From Flavobacterium pectinovorum (GTDB taxonomy: Bacteria; Bacteroidota; Bacteroidia; Flavobacteriales; Flavobacteriaceae), in contig NZ_FRBX01000007.1 of assembly GCF_900142715.1 (NCBI RefSeq), forward strand, positions 114,937 to 178,936: DNA of 64,000 nt, written 5' to 3'. The notes below the pieces were generated by a model. That model was given only the letters and a program-made list of their open reading frames with translations, did no database searches and had not been told where the DNA came from. Shown here piece by piece: positions 19,423-29,600 of the stretch. A program made the translations under genes and the position numbers. The first letter of the stretch is position 1. The number at the start of each line of letters is the position of its first letter.

Positions 19423-21249
19423 ATGTTTAGAATATCGGCTATACTAGTACTATTACTTTCTTTATATTCCTGCAAATCACAGCAGACCGCTAAAAAAGAA
19501 GTCCAAATTGCTTTTATAGCCGATGTTCATTTACAAGATATTTTCGCCAAATTTGAAGATAATAACTATCAGGGAATCAAAAATCCGGTTACGGGCGAAT
19601 ATGCCAATATCAGGACGATGAACACTCAATTGCATTCAACCAGAATTTTCAATGAAAATTATTTTGCCTTTCTGGAAGCTTTAAACGATATTGTCAAAAG
19701 AGGCATCAAACAAGTCGTACTTCCAGGCGATTTCAGCGATGACGGACAACCCGTTCACGTGCGTGGATTGAGAAAAATACTCAACGAATATTCTCAAAAA
19801 TACGGAATCTATTTTTTTGTTACCACTGGTAATCATGATGTTGTAAGACCCTTTCAGCAAGATGCCGCTAAAACTGATTTCTTAGGCAAAGACGGAAAAG
19901 AGCAGATCATCAGCAGTTCGAAAAATTTAGATAAAAGTAAAAGTGAACTTGAACCGATTATCACTGCCGATATAAAAAACTGGGGATATAAGGAAACGAT
20001 TCAGGAAATGAGAGATTTTGGTTTTTTCCCAAAAAAGACCGATTTGTATTGGGAAACGCCTTTTTCAAACTACACATATGATTATTATAATTTTGAAGAC
20101 GCTTTAAAAGAATCTGTTTTAGAAAAAAGAACGTATCTAATTAAAAACACCAATCTATATCTTCCGGATGCCAGTTATCTTGTCGAACCAATAAAAGGAA
20201 TCTGGCTTTTGGCGATAGATGCCAATGCGTATGTTCCAAACGAGAAATTATCAGGAAAACAAGATGATCCGCATGATTTTTCGGGAGCCAATACAGGTTA
20301 CAATAACGTTCTGATTTATAAAAGCCATTTATTAAAATGGGTAAAGAAGGTTTCCGCGGAAGCGAAACAAAGAGGAAAAATACTGATTGCTTTTAGTCAT
20401 TATCCAATGGTGGAATTTAATGACAATGCCTCGCCGGAATTAAAACAGCTTTTTGGTGCCGATAAAATGCAGCTGCAGCGAGTTCCTAACGAAGAAGTAG
20501 CGCAGCAATTTGCAGATGCCGGAATTCAGATTCATTTTGGAGGACACATGCACATCAACGATACGGGCGTAAGAACATCAGCAAAAGGAAATACTTTGTT
20601 TAATATTCAAACACCTTCGCTTGCAGCTTATATGCCGGCTTATAAAATATTGATGATTCATTCTAATACTGAACTTGAGGTTGAAACGGTTGTAATTGGC
20701 AAAGTGCCTAATTTCAATAGTTTATTTCCTTTTTATGAAGAAGAATATGCGCATTTGCAGAATAATAAAAGCGAGCATATTTGGAACAAAGAAATTTTAA
20801 AAGCCAAGGATTATGCAGCATTTACAAACTGGCATTTAAAGGAATTAGTTCGTTTAAGATTTTTACCCGAAGATTTTCCTGCCGATTTTTTAAAATCAAT
20901 AGTAAATGTTTCAGGAAAAAATTTATTAGAAATAAATAAAAATGCATCAGAAACGGATAAAGATTTGAAATCAAATTCCCTGACTATTTCTGATTTTGAA
21001 TCCTGGACTGGTTTTGATATGATTTTCGATTTTTACCGTTTAAAAAGCGCTGATGAATTGGCTTATTCAGAAATTGGAAACAAGAGATTAAAGCAATATG
21101 AATTGGTTTGTACACAGTTGAAAAAATCAAATGATCCAAAACTGATTTTATGGGCAGAAATAGTTGCAAAAACCATGAACGGCGATCCTTCCGATCATTT
21201 TATGATTGATTTGAAAAACAACAAGATTGATAATTTATCTGTTAAATAA
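19423..21249 (+). CDS. Lipoprotein metallophosphoesterase (calcineurin-like)
   Basis: 608 residues with a lipoprotein signal (LYSCKSQ, Cys 17). The N-terminal 400 residues hold all motifs of a two-metal calcineurin-like phosphoesterase: IADVHLQD, LPGDFSDDG, TTGNHDV, FSHYP and FGGHMH. The C-terminal 200 residues are helical and unassigned. It is a probable surface or periplasmic phosphomonoesterase or phosphodiesterase. Its place between the DUF4861 gene and the hybrid regulator of the GH89/GH92 locus suggests removal of phosphate groups from the glycan before mannosidase action; this is inference. Substrate cannot be read from the sequence. Confidence 0.88.
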   Translation: MFRISAILVLLLSLYSCKSQQTAKKEVQIAFIADVHLQDIFAKFEDNNYQGIKNPVTGEYANIRTMNTQLHSTRIFNENYFAFLEALNDIVKRGIKQVVLPGDFSDDGQPVHVRGLRKILNEYSQKYGIYFFVTTGNHDVVRPFQQDAAKTDFLGKDGKEQIISSSKNLDKSKSELEPIITADIKNWGYKETIQEMRDFGFFPKKTDLYWETPFSNYTYDYYNFEDALKESVLEKRTYLIKNTNLYLPDASYLVEPIKGIWLLAIDANAYVPNEKLSGKQDDPHDFSGANTGYNNVLIYKSHLLKWVKKVSAEAKQRGKILIAFSHYPMVEFNDNASPELKQLFGADKMQLQRVPNEEVAQQFADAGIQIHFGGHMHINDTGVRTSAKGNTLFNIQTPSLAAYMPAYKILMIHSNTELEVETVVIGKVPNFNSLFPFYEEEYAHLQNNKSEHIWNKEILKAKDYAAFTNWHLKELVRLRFLPEDFPADFLKSIVNVSGKNLLEINKNASETDKDLKSNSLTISDFESWTGFDMIFDFYRLKSADELAYSEIGNKRLKQYELVCTQLKKSNDPKLILWAEIVAKTMNGDPSDHFMIDLKNNKIDNLSVK

Positions 21250-21301
21250 TTTTGATATTTATTAAATCAAAAAGATTAAATTGCATTTATAATTTATTTC
21301 G

Positions 21302-24300
21302 ATGAGACAAAAATCTTTTGCACTATTTTTATTTTTTGCCCTTTTTTATCATTCTTATTCGCAGAATATAAAATTTGCGCATTATAATGACAATAACGGA
21401 TTGTCTCATAATTCGGTGCGCCATATTGTACAGGATAAAAAAGGCTTTATGTGGTTTGGAACGTTCTCAGGATTAAATCGTTTCGATGGTTATCAGTTCA
21501 AAAATTACATGAGTTCTACTCCAGGAAAAAATAAATTGTACAATGATGACATTACAGCTTTGGAACTTGATGAAGCTTCAAATCAATTATGGATTGGTAC
21601 CAGAAAAGGACTGACACTTTTCCAGATGGACACGCATGTTTTTACGACCTTTTTTCATAAAAAAGAAGATCCAAACAGTCTGCCCGATGATGAAGTAAGA
21701 TCGGTTTATGTAGATAAATTTAAAAGGGTTTGGGTAGGTACCAAAACAAAAGGTATGTATCTGTTTTTCCTGAAAGAAAACCGATTCGAAAAAATTCAGC
21801 TTAAAGGTTTTGATTATGTAAAAGAAATTTTTGAAGACAAAAAAGGCAATATCTGGGTTGGCAGTTACGAAAAATCAGGTATCGCAAAAATAACAATGGA
21901 TGCTAAAGGAGCAATTGTACGAATAAATAATTACACGCTTTCTGTTCCATATTCCAACATAAAAAATCCATATATTAATTTTATTTACGAAGATGCCAAG
22001 TCGGATATTTTTGTCGGAACCCGTGAAGGTTTATATAAACTTGATAAAACCAGTGATCAATTTGTCAATTTATATATAGAAAGCAAACAGATTAGAGGTG
22101 CTTTAGGACCTTATTTTTTATCGGTTGCACGCGCTCCCGATGGAAAATACTGGGTTGGAACTTTGGGCGGATTGCTGGTTTGCAATCAATTAGAAGATAT
22201 TCAAAAGGGAAATTATAAATGGTATTATTCTATTTTATCAGATGATACTTCACTTGTAGATAATTTAATTTCAGCACTTTATTTTGATGCTTCCGGAGTT
22301 TTATGGATCGGGACAGAAGATGGTTTGGATAAATACGATCCTTATGAAAATCAGTTCACTTTAAACAAGGATATTTCACGTTCTATAGGTAATCAGGCAC
22401 CGCGTATTAGAGGTTTTGCTAAAACGTATGATCAAAAAGTGATTGTGGCGACTTACCATAATGGACTTTTTATTTCAAATACAAAAGGCTCAACTCCTTT
22501 ACATAACACAGGAAAAGATATTGCGAGTATTTATTCTGACGACGGTAAAATCTTTTATTGCGGCCTTTGGGACGGAAATATATTAGTGTACAATTACAGT
22601 ACAAATTCTTCCAGAGAAATAAAGGCAGGATTTGAAAAATCCCCTGTTTTTGCTTTTACAAAGATTACAGACGATTCGATGATAGTAGGTTCTTTTGGAG
22701 AAGGCGCAGTAATTTTGAACACCAAAACGCTGCAAGTAGAAACATCAAGTAAACTTTTACCGGACTTTCAGATTAATGCAATTGAAAGAGATGCTAAAAA
22801 TAATGTTTGGTTTGCCACAGAAACCGGAGTTGTAAAATACAATATCAATTCTGGAAAAATAGAAACCTATTCGTCGCTTTTTATCAAAGAAAAAGGAGTT
22901 CCTCATGATGAAAATGTGAGTGACGTTTTGGTTGATGCAAAAGGCAAAATATGGGCGTCAACACGTTTTGGGCTGTGTTTATATGATCCGAAAAAAAATG
23001 AATTTGAACCGGTAAAAAATCTTAAAGAACTTTCCGGGAAATGGATTACTGATATTTTATCAGATACACAAGGAAATTTGTGGCTGAATATCAATAACAA
23101 TAATATTGCTTTTGTTAAAGCTAATTTAAGGGATATCAGTATTTATCATGTAAACAGCGGTAACAGATTGGACGTTTTTAGTTCAAGCGGCTTTTTTTAC
23201 TTTAATAATTCGAATATTTTTCTGGGAGGTAAAAATGGAATTATTTCTTTTTCCCCACCAGCAATGAAAAGAAACAAATGGGCGCCGTTGCCCGTGATTT
23301 CCGAATTTAAAATTCAGAATGAAGAAGTTTTCCCGGAAATGGAGATTAATGGAGAAATCCCGCTTTCAAAAGATTTGAATTATGGAAATGAAATAGAACT
23401 TACCCATAAGAACCGCGATTTTTCGATTCAGTTTTCGGCTCCATCTTTTGCAAACGAAAAGCTGAATAAGTTTCAATATATGCTGGAAGGTTTTGATAAG
23501 CAATGGATAACGGTTAATAGTACGTCAAGAATAGTTCAGTATACAAATCTTTATCCCGGAAATTATGTTTTTAAAATAAGATCAAGCAACAGCGACGGAT
23601 ATTGGAGCAAAACAGTTTCATATAAAATAAAAATCCTGCCGCCTTTTTGGCTGACACCTATTTCTTTTATACTGTTTTTGGCACTTTTGTTTGGTGTTTT
23701 TTATTTTATCAGAAAGGAAATTAAAAACAGAATTCGTTTAAAACAAGAACTCCTTACTGAGAAAGTAAATAGAGAACACGATGTTAAATTGAATAATGAG
23801 AAATTACGTTTCTTTACGAATATTTCGCATGAATTAAGAACACCTTTAACGCTTATTTTAGGTCCGGCGAAGCAACTTTTAGATGAAAGCAGCAATGCTA
23901 CCGATTATGAAAAAAGCAGATATAATTTAATTTATCAAAATGCCAGCAGATTACTGAATCTGGTAAACCAGGTATTAGATTTTAGAAAAGCGCAGTCAGG
24001 AGAATTAAAACTAAAAGTTACTAAAACCGATATTCTGGCTTACTCGAAAAATATTTTTGACTCCTTTAAGGAAATGGCTTATGATAAAAAGATTAAGCTC
24101 AATTTTATCTCTGAAGATGATGAAATAAACGGCTGGCTGGATAATGATAAGTATGATAAAATCCTGTACAATCTCTTATCGAATGCATTAAAGTTTACCA
24201 ATAAAAACGGAAATGTAGACTTGTACATCAGGCTTAAAGATACGGTTGAAGATATTTTAGTGATCGAAGTAACCGATGACGGAATTGGAATTCCTTTAAA

Positions 24301-25336
24301 AAGCCAGGATAAAATTTTCAAACGATTTTATCAGGCAACAAACAGTAAAGCCCATAATACAGGATCGGGTATTGGTTTGTCATTGGTAAAATCTTTAGTA
24401 GCAATTCATAAAGGAATTATTTCTGTAGAAAGTACAACAGGAAAGGGAAGTACATTTAGAGTTGAAATTCCGATTGACCGTGATTCTTACGAGCATAAAG
24501 AGGTGTTTGAATATGCGCTTAAAAATGACAGTTTAAGTATGCTTATTCCGGAAAAAGCGGCTAAGAAAATTATTCAAAACACAGATTTAAAAGAAAAAAT
24601 ATTAGTAATTGAAGATAACAGCGAACTTAGAAAATATCTGGTTGACTATTTATCTGATTATTACAAAGTTTATGACGCAGAAAATGGAGAAGAAGGTTTG
24701 AAAATCTGCCGACAAATTAAACCAATTTTATGCGTTACAGATGTTATGATGCCTGTTATGGACGGACTGGAGTTTTGTCAACAATTAAAAAATGATGAAT
24801 TTATAAGCCATATTCCAGTTGTAATGCTTACTGCACTTTCTGAAAACATGGATAAAGTAAAAGGCTATGACATGGGAGCTGATGGTTATTTGGTTAAACC
24901 TTTTGAACCATTATTGCTTAAAACAGTTATTGAAAACATAATCAAATCAAGACTAGAACTTAAACAAAAATTCTCCGGCGAAGTAGAAGGAAAGATCAGC
25001 ATGCTGACACATTCGCCAATTGATGAAGAATTTATGGAAAAAGTAACCAATTTAATCAATGATAATTTGAGCGAAGTAGATCTTTCGACAGAATTTTTAT
25101 GTGATAAATTGGGTGTTAGCTCTTCAAAATTATACAGAAAAATTAAAGAACTAACAGATTTAGCACCAAACGAATTTATCAGAACTATTCGTTTAAAAAA
25201 ATCAGCAGAACTACTCAAAACTAAAAAGTACAATGTTTCTGAAGTGACTAATTTGGTGGGCTTCAATGATCCTTTGTATTTCAGTCGATGTTTTAAAAAG
25301 CAGTTTGGTTTTCCGCCGAGTAAGCTGATTAATTAA
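21302..25336 (+). CDS. Hybrid two-component system regulator (HTCS) of the GH89/GH92 locus
   Basis: 1344 residues. Signal peptide; periplasmic two-propeller sensor made of Reg_prop repeats (LSHNSVRHIVQDKKGFMWFG, then repeated xxGxxWIGT units, about 20-690); Y_Y_Y domain (about 700-780); one membrane helix (about 783-803, PISFILFLALLFGVFYF); HisKA with FFTNISHELRTP (H843); HATPase (VTDDGIGIP, GSGIGLSLVK); receiver domain (VIEDNSE, TDVMMP with D1147, KPF); AraC-type HTH at the end (GFNDPLYFSRCFKKQFG). HTCS proteins bind an oligosaccharide in the periplasm and activate their PUL. As last gene of this plus-strand block it most probably controls the genes at 5284-21249. All phosphorelay residues are present. 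Confidence 0.94.
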   Translation: MRQKSFALFLFFALFYHSYSQNIKFAHYNDNNGLSHNSVRHIVQDKKGFMWFGTFSGLNRFDGYQFKNYMSSTPGKNKLYNDDITALELDEASNQLWIGTRKGLTLFQMDTHVFTTFFHKKEDPNSLPDDEVRSVYVDKFKRVWVGTKTKGMYLFFLKENRFEKIQLKGFDYVKEIFEDKKGNIWVGSYEKSGIAKITMDAKGAIVRINNYTLSVPYSNIKNPYINFIYEDAKSDIFVGTREGLYKLDKTSDQFVNLYIESKQIRGALGPYFLSVARAPDGKYWVGTLGGLLVCNQLEDIQKGNYKWYYSILSDDTSLVDNLISALYFDASGVLWIGTEDGLDKYDPYENQFTLNKDISRSIGNQAPRIRGFAKTYDQKVIVATYHNGLFISNTKGSTPLHNTGKDIASIYSDDGKIFYCGLWDGNILVYNYSTNSSREIKAGFEKSPVFAFTKITDDSMIVGSFGEGAVILNTKTLQVETSSKLLPDFQINAIERDAKNNVWFATETGVVKYNINSGKIETYSSLFIKEKGVPHDENVSDVLVDAKGKIWASTRFGLCLYDPKKNEFEPVKNLKELSGKWITDILSDTQGNLWLNINNNNIAFVKANLRDISIYHVNSGNRLDVFSSSGFFYFNNSNIFLGGKNGIISFSPPAMKRNKWAPLPVISEFKIQNEEVFPEMEINGEIPLSKDLNYGNEIELTHKNRDFSIQFSAPSFANEKLNKFQYMLEGFDKQWITVNSTSRIVQYTNLYPGNYVFKIRSSNSDGYWSKTVSYKIKILPPFWLTPISFILFLALLFGVFYFIRKEIKNRIRLKQELLTEKVNREHDVKLNNEKLRFFTNISHELRTPLTLILGPAKQLLDESSNATDYEKSRYNLIYQNASRLLNLVNQVLDFRKAQSGELKLKVTKTDILAYSKNIFDSFKEMAYDKKIKLNFISEDDEINGWLDNDKYDKILYNLLSNALKFTNKNGNVDLYIRLKDTVEDILVIEVTDDGIGIPLKSQDKIFKRFYQATNSKAHNTGSGIGLSLVKSLVAIHKGIISVESTTGKGSTFRVEIPIDRDSYEHKEVFEYALKNDSLSMLIPEKAAKKIIQNTDLKEKILVIEDNSELRKYLVDYLSDYYKVYDAENGEEGLKICRQIKPILCVTDVMMPVMDGLEFCQQLKNDEFISHIPVVMLTALSENMDKVKGYDMGADGYLVKPFEPLLLKTVIENIIKSRLELKQKFSGEVEGKISMLTHSPIDEEFMEKVTNLINDNLSEVDLSTEFLCDKLGVSSSKLYRKIKELTDLAPNEFIRTIRLKKSAELLKTKKYNVSEVTNLVGFNDPLYFSRCFKKQFGFPPSKLIN

Positions 25337-25352
25337 TTTTCCTTTCGATGTC

Positions 25353-25639
25353 CCCGTGGTTGAAACCACGGGCTATATTTGATGTGCAATTCCGCATTTT
25401 TTTTTCAATATTAAAAACATAGCCTGTGGTTTCAACCACAGGAACGCAATCTATGTCCACAATCTAATTTCTCCCAATACGTCTCCCGTGGTTGAAACCA
25501 CGGGCTATGTTTGAAATGGGATTCCTCAACCTTTCATTTCAATATTCAAAACATTGCCCGCGGTTTCAACCGCGCGAACGCAAATGCATATCCATAATCT
25601 AATTTCTCCTGCTATGTCTCCCGTGATTGAAACCTTGGG
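25353..25639. repeat. Array of alternating palindromes, family C
   Basis: Five 20-bp palindromes of the type CCCGTGGTTGAAACCACGGG begin at 25353, 25423, 25485, 25557 and 25620. The first, third and fifth have the GTTGAAAC core; the second and fourth the complementary GTTTCAAC core. Spacings are 70, 62, 72 and 63 bp, so the larger tandem unit is about 133 bp, present 2.3 times. The spacers are also similar (ATCTAATTTCTCC at about 25462 and 25597). Some arms show compensating changes (CCTGTGG/CCACAGG), which indicates selection for the hairpin. The last copy (CCCGTGATTGAAACCTTGGG) is decayed. Confidence 0.85.
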
Positions 25640-25721
25640 AACACACCAAAATAATCAGCTAAATATTTCTAAAAATCCTACAATAATAAAAATTATCCAT
25701 GTTTTTGATGTATTAATCCAT

Positions 25722-25750
25722 TTTGAACGGTATAGGTAATTCTATTTTTG
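25722..25750 (+). promoter_or_regulatory. Candidate promoter of the inositol oxygenase gene
   Basis: TATTTTTG at 25743-25750 matches the Bacteroidota -7 consensus TAnnTTTG exactly, with TTTG at 25722-25725 as the -33 element (17-nt spacer). The start codon is 27 bp downstream. It suggests that the plus-strand block beginning with this gene has its own promoter. Confidence 0.55.
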
Positions 25751-25777
25751 TCTTTATAACTTTTAATTTTTAGCATT

Positions 25778-26656
25778 ATGAAAAAGCATATAGATACAGA
25801 TAATCCGTTGAATAATTTAGATGAATGGGAAGATGATTTGTTATTGCGATATCCTGATCCTTCTGAAAGTACACCCGAAAAACAAAAAGAAGAATTCAGG
25901 AATTATGTCGATTCGGAAAGAGTAGAAACGGTTAAGGAATTTTATAGAATAAACCATACCTATCAAACTTATGATTTTGTGTGCAGCAAAGAGCAGGAGT
26001 TTCTACAATTCAATAAAAAAGAAATGTCAATCTGGGAAGCAGTTGAGTTTTTAAATACGCTTGTAGACGACAGCGACCCAGATATTGACTTAGACCAAAC
26101 ACAACACCTTTTACAGACTTCTGAAGCCATTAGAGCAGACGGTCACCCAGATTGGTTTGTACTGACAGGTTTTATTCATGATTTAGGTAAAATTTTATGT
26201 TTGTTTGGAGAACCGCAGTGGGCAGTTGTCGGTGATACATTTCCAGTTGGATGTGCTTACTCGGACAAAATTGTTTACTCAGAATTTTTCAAAGAAAACC
26301 CCGATTACACAGACGAAAGATTCAATACCAAATTTGGAGTTTATACCCAAAACTGCGGATTGGAAAAGGTAAAAATGAGCTGGGGTCATGACGAATATTT
26401 GTATCAGATTATGAAAGATTATCTTCCGGATCCGGCTTTATACATGATTCGTTATCATTCTTTTTATTCACAGCATAAAGAAAATGCTTATGCCCATTTA
26501 ATGAATGAAAAAGACATAGAAATGTTTGATTGGGTAAGAAAGTTCAATCCGTATGATTTATACACTAAAGCACCGGTTAAACCAGATGTAAAAGCATTAC
26601 TTCCTTATTATAAAGAATTAGTTGCTAAATATTTGCCTGAGAAATTGAAGTTCTAG
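25778..26656 (+). CDS. Myo-inositol oxygenase (MIOX)
   Basis: 292 residues, cytoplasmic, no signal. MIOX is a mixed-valent di-iron HD-domain enzyme that cleaves myo-inositol with O2 to D-glucuronate. All six metal ligands known from the mammalian enzyme can be lined up: H110 (in TQHLLQTSEAIR), H134 and D135 (FIHDLGK), H204 (SWGHDEYLYQ), H227 (MIRYHSFYSQH) and D260 (NPYDLYTK). The N-terminal YRINHTYQTYDFV and EAVEFLNTLVDDSDPD blocks are also typical. Length equals the eukaryotic enzymes (about 285). It is the first gene of the plus-strand block with GH2, acyltransferase, symporter and pectin hydrolases, 43 bp before the GH2 gene. No inositol dehydrogenase or uronate isomerase is present in the window. 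Confidence 0.95.
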   Translation: MKKHIDTDNPLNNLDEWEDDLLLRYPDPSESTPEKQKEEFRNYVDSERVETVKEFYRINHTYQTYDFVCSKEQEFLQFNKKEMSIWEAVEFLNTLVDDSDPDIDLDQTQHLLQTSEAIRADGHPDWFVLTGFIHDLGKILCLFGEPQWAVVGDTFPVGCAYSDKIVYSEFFKENPDYTDERFNTKFGVYTQNCGLEKVKMSWGHDEYLYQIMKDYLPDPALYMIRYHSFYSQHKENAYAHLMNEKDIEMFDWVRKFNPYDLYTKAPVKPDVKALLPYYKELVAKYLPEKLKF

Positions 26657-26699
26657 AAATATCAAAAATTTCATTTGAAAGCTATCTAAAACCAAAATA

Positions 26700-29600
26700 A
26701 TGCATAAGATCAAAACCAAAATATTTTTATTAAACCTGCTGATACTTTGTGTAACTGTAGTTTTCGCTCAGGAAAAAGATCGTAACGATTGGGAAAATCC
26801 TCAAGTATTTCAAATTAACAGAGAACCTGCGCGTGCAGCTTTTTTGCCTTATGCAGATGAAACTTCTGCTATAATTGATAAATATGAAAACTCACCCTGG
26901 TATTTTTCTTTAAACGGTAAATGGAAATTTTCCTGGTCACCAACGCCAGATCAACGCTCGAAGGATTTTTACAAAACAGATTTCAGTACACTGCATTGGA
27001 ACGAACTTCAAGTGCCGTCGAATTGGGAACTGCATGGTTATGGTATTCCAATTTATACCAATATCACCTATCCTTTTGAGAAAAATCCGCCTTTTATCAA
27101 TCATTGGGATAATCCTGTAGGTTCTTATAAAAAAGATTTTGTTTTGCCTGAAAACTGGAAAAACCGACATGTTTTTCTTCATTTTGAAGCAGGAACATCA
27201 GCCATGTATATTTGGGTGAATGGTGAAAAAGTAGGGTATACCGAAAACACCAAAAGCCCGGCAGAGTTTGATATTTCTAAATATTTAAAACCAGGAAAAA
27301 ATGATTTAGCTGTAGAAGTTTACAGATGGAGTGACGGTTCATATCTGGAAGATCAGGATATGTGGCGACTGTCTGGAATTGATAGGAATGTGTATTTGTA
27401 CAGCACAGATAATGTTCGAATTTCAGATTTTTTTGCCAAACCAGACTTAGATGCCAAATACAAAAACGGAAGTCTGAATGTAGAAGTAAGTTTGAAAAAC
27501 CTGACTTCAACTGCTGTTAACAATCAAAAATTAATAGCAAAATTCGTAGATGCTTCAGGAAAAAATGTATTTACAAAAGAATTGAATGTCAATTTTGAAG
27601 CATCAAAAATTCAGACTTTAAATTTTGCTCAGAATGTTTCCAATCCAAAGTTATGGAGCAGTGAAACACCAAATTTATACACGTTGCTTTTGACCTTAAA
27701 AAATGAAAAAGGAGATATTGTAGAAACCGTTTCCACTCAAATAGGATTTAGAAAAGTAGAATTAAAAGGCGGACAATTATTGGTAAACGGAGTTCGATTA
27801 ATGGTTCATGGCGTAAACATTCACGAACATAATCCGGAAACGGGACATTATCAGGACGAAGCTACGATGATGAAAGACATCAAAATGATGAAACAGCTGA
27901 ACATTAATTCAGTGCGCTGCAGTCATTATCCAAACAATATTTTATGGGTAAAACTATGTAACAAATACGGTTTGTTTTTGGTGGATGAAGCCAATATCGA
28001 AAGCCATGGAATGGGAGTAGAGGGACAGCCTCTAATTTGGATGAATCCAAAAACTAATCCGGGTTATCTTCCGGAATGGAGAGAAGCACATCTGGATAGA
28101 ATCTATAGTCTTGTTGAAAGAGATAAAAATATGCCATCGGTAATTCTTTGGTCATTAGGTAATGAAAGTGCCAACGGACCCGTTTTTCATGACGCCTACA
28201 AATGGATCAAAAAAAGAGATAATACAAGATTGGTTCAGTTTGAGCAGGCAAAAGAAAATGAAAATACCGATATCGTTTGCCCAATGTACCCAACAATAGA
28301 ATACATGAAGGAATATGCGGCACGTAAAGAAGTTACACGTCCTTATATCATGTGTGAGTATTCGCATGCGATGGGAAACAGCAGCGGTAATTTTCAGGAA
28401 TACTGGGATATCATTCGCGGAAGCAAAAATATGCAAGGTGGTTTTATCTGGGATTGGGTAGATCAGGGATTTGAAACAACAGATGAAGTTGGCAGAAAAT
28501 ATTGGGCTTATGGCGGCGATTTGGGAAGTCAGAATTATACAAATGATGAAAATTTTTGCCATAACGGATTGGTTTTTCCTGACAGAACACCGCATCCCGG
28601 AGCATTTGAAGTAAAAAAAGTCTATCAGGATATTTTATTTAATGCTGTAGATATCAAAAACGGAGTAATCGAAATTGTAAACGATTTTGGCTTTACAAAT
28701 CTGAATAAATACAACTTTAAATATGAGGTTTTAGAAAACGGAAAAGTAATTAAAGAAGGAACAATTAATGTTGCTTTAGATCCGAAAACAAAAAAACAGT
28801 TTAAGCTTGATTTACCAAAATTACAATCAAAAGAAGGAACAGAATATTTATTAAATGTTTTTGCATACACTAAAACAAGTTCAGAATTACTACCACAGCA
28901 TTTTGAAGTTGCCAAAGAGCAGTTTGTAATCGAAGATTCCAACTATTTTACAAAATCAGAAAAGGTAAATGCAGCCAAAATTCAGGACGAAAAGGAGCAG
29001 TTTGTATTGACATCAGATAATGTAGTGGTAAAAATCAGCAAAAAAACGGGATTAATTTCTTTCTATAGTTTAAAAGGCGAAGAATACTTTAAACAATATC
29101 CTGAACCTAATTTCTGGAGAGCACCAACGGATAATGATATCGGGAATAAAATGCAGATTAGAACGAATGTTTGGAGAACAGCCGGTAAAAATACCAGTTT
29201 AGAAAGCATTCAGCAAACAGAGGAAAACGGAAAGCAATATATCGTTGCCAAATTAAAACTGAATGATGTTGCTTCTGATTATACAATTAAATATTCATTA
29301 GGAAATGACGGTGCTTTAGAAATACATGCGTCTTATAAAAAAGGCAATAATCCGTTGCCGGAACTGCCTCGTTTCGGAATGATTTTCACCTTAAAAAACA
29401 CATTAGAAAATCTGGATTATTACGGAAGAGGACCTTTAGAAAATTATTCAGATAGAAAAACCAGTTCATTCAAAGGAATTTATTACAGTAAAGTTGCAAA
29501 ACAATATGTGCCTTATACACGCCCACAAGAAAATGGATACAAAACGGATATACGCTGGTTTAAGTTGTCAGGCAATAATGGAAATGGCCTGGAAATAAAA

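Noticed and set aside
25353..25639. Regular palindromic repeats that look like a CRISPR array
   Set aside because: Repeats alternate in orientation, spacers are 42-52 bp and similar to each other, and no cas gene is near.
25554..25739. 61-codon plus-strand frame before the MIOX gene
   Set aside because: It starts inside the palindrome array and has repeat-derived low-complexity sequence; no protein-like features.
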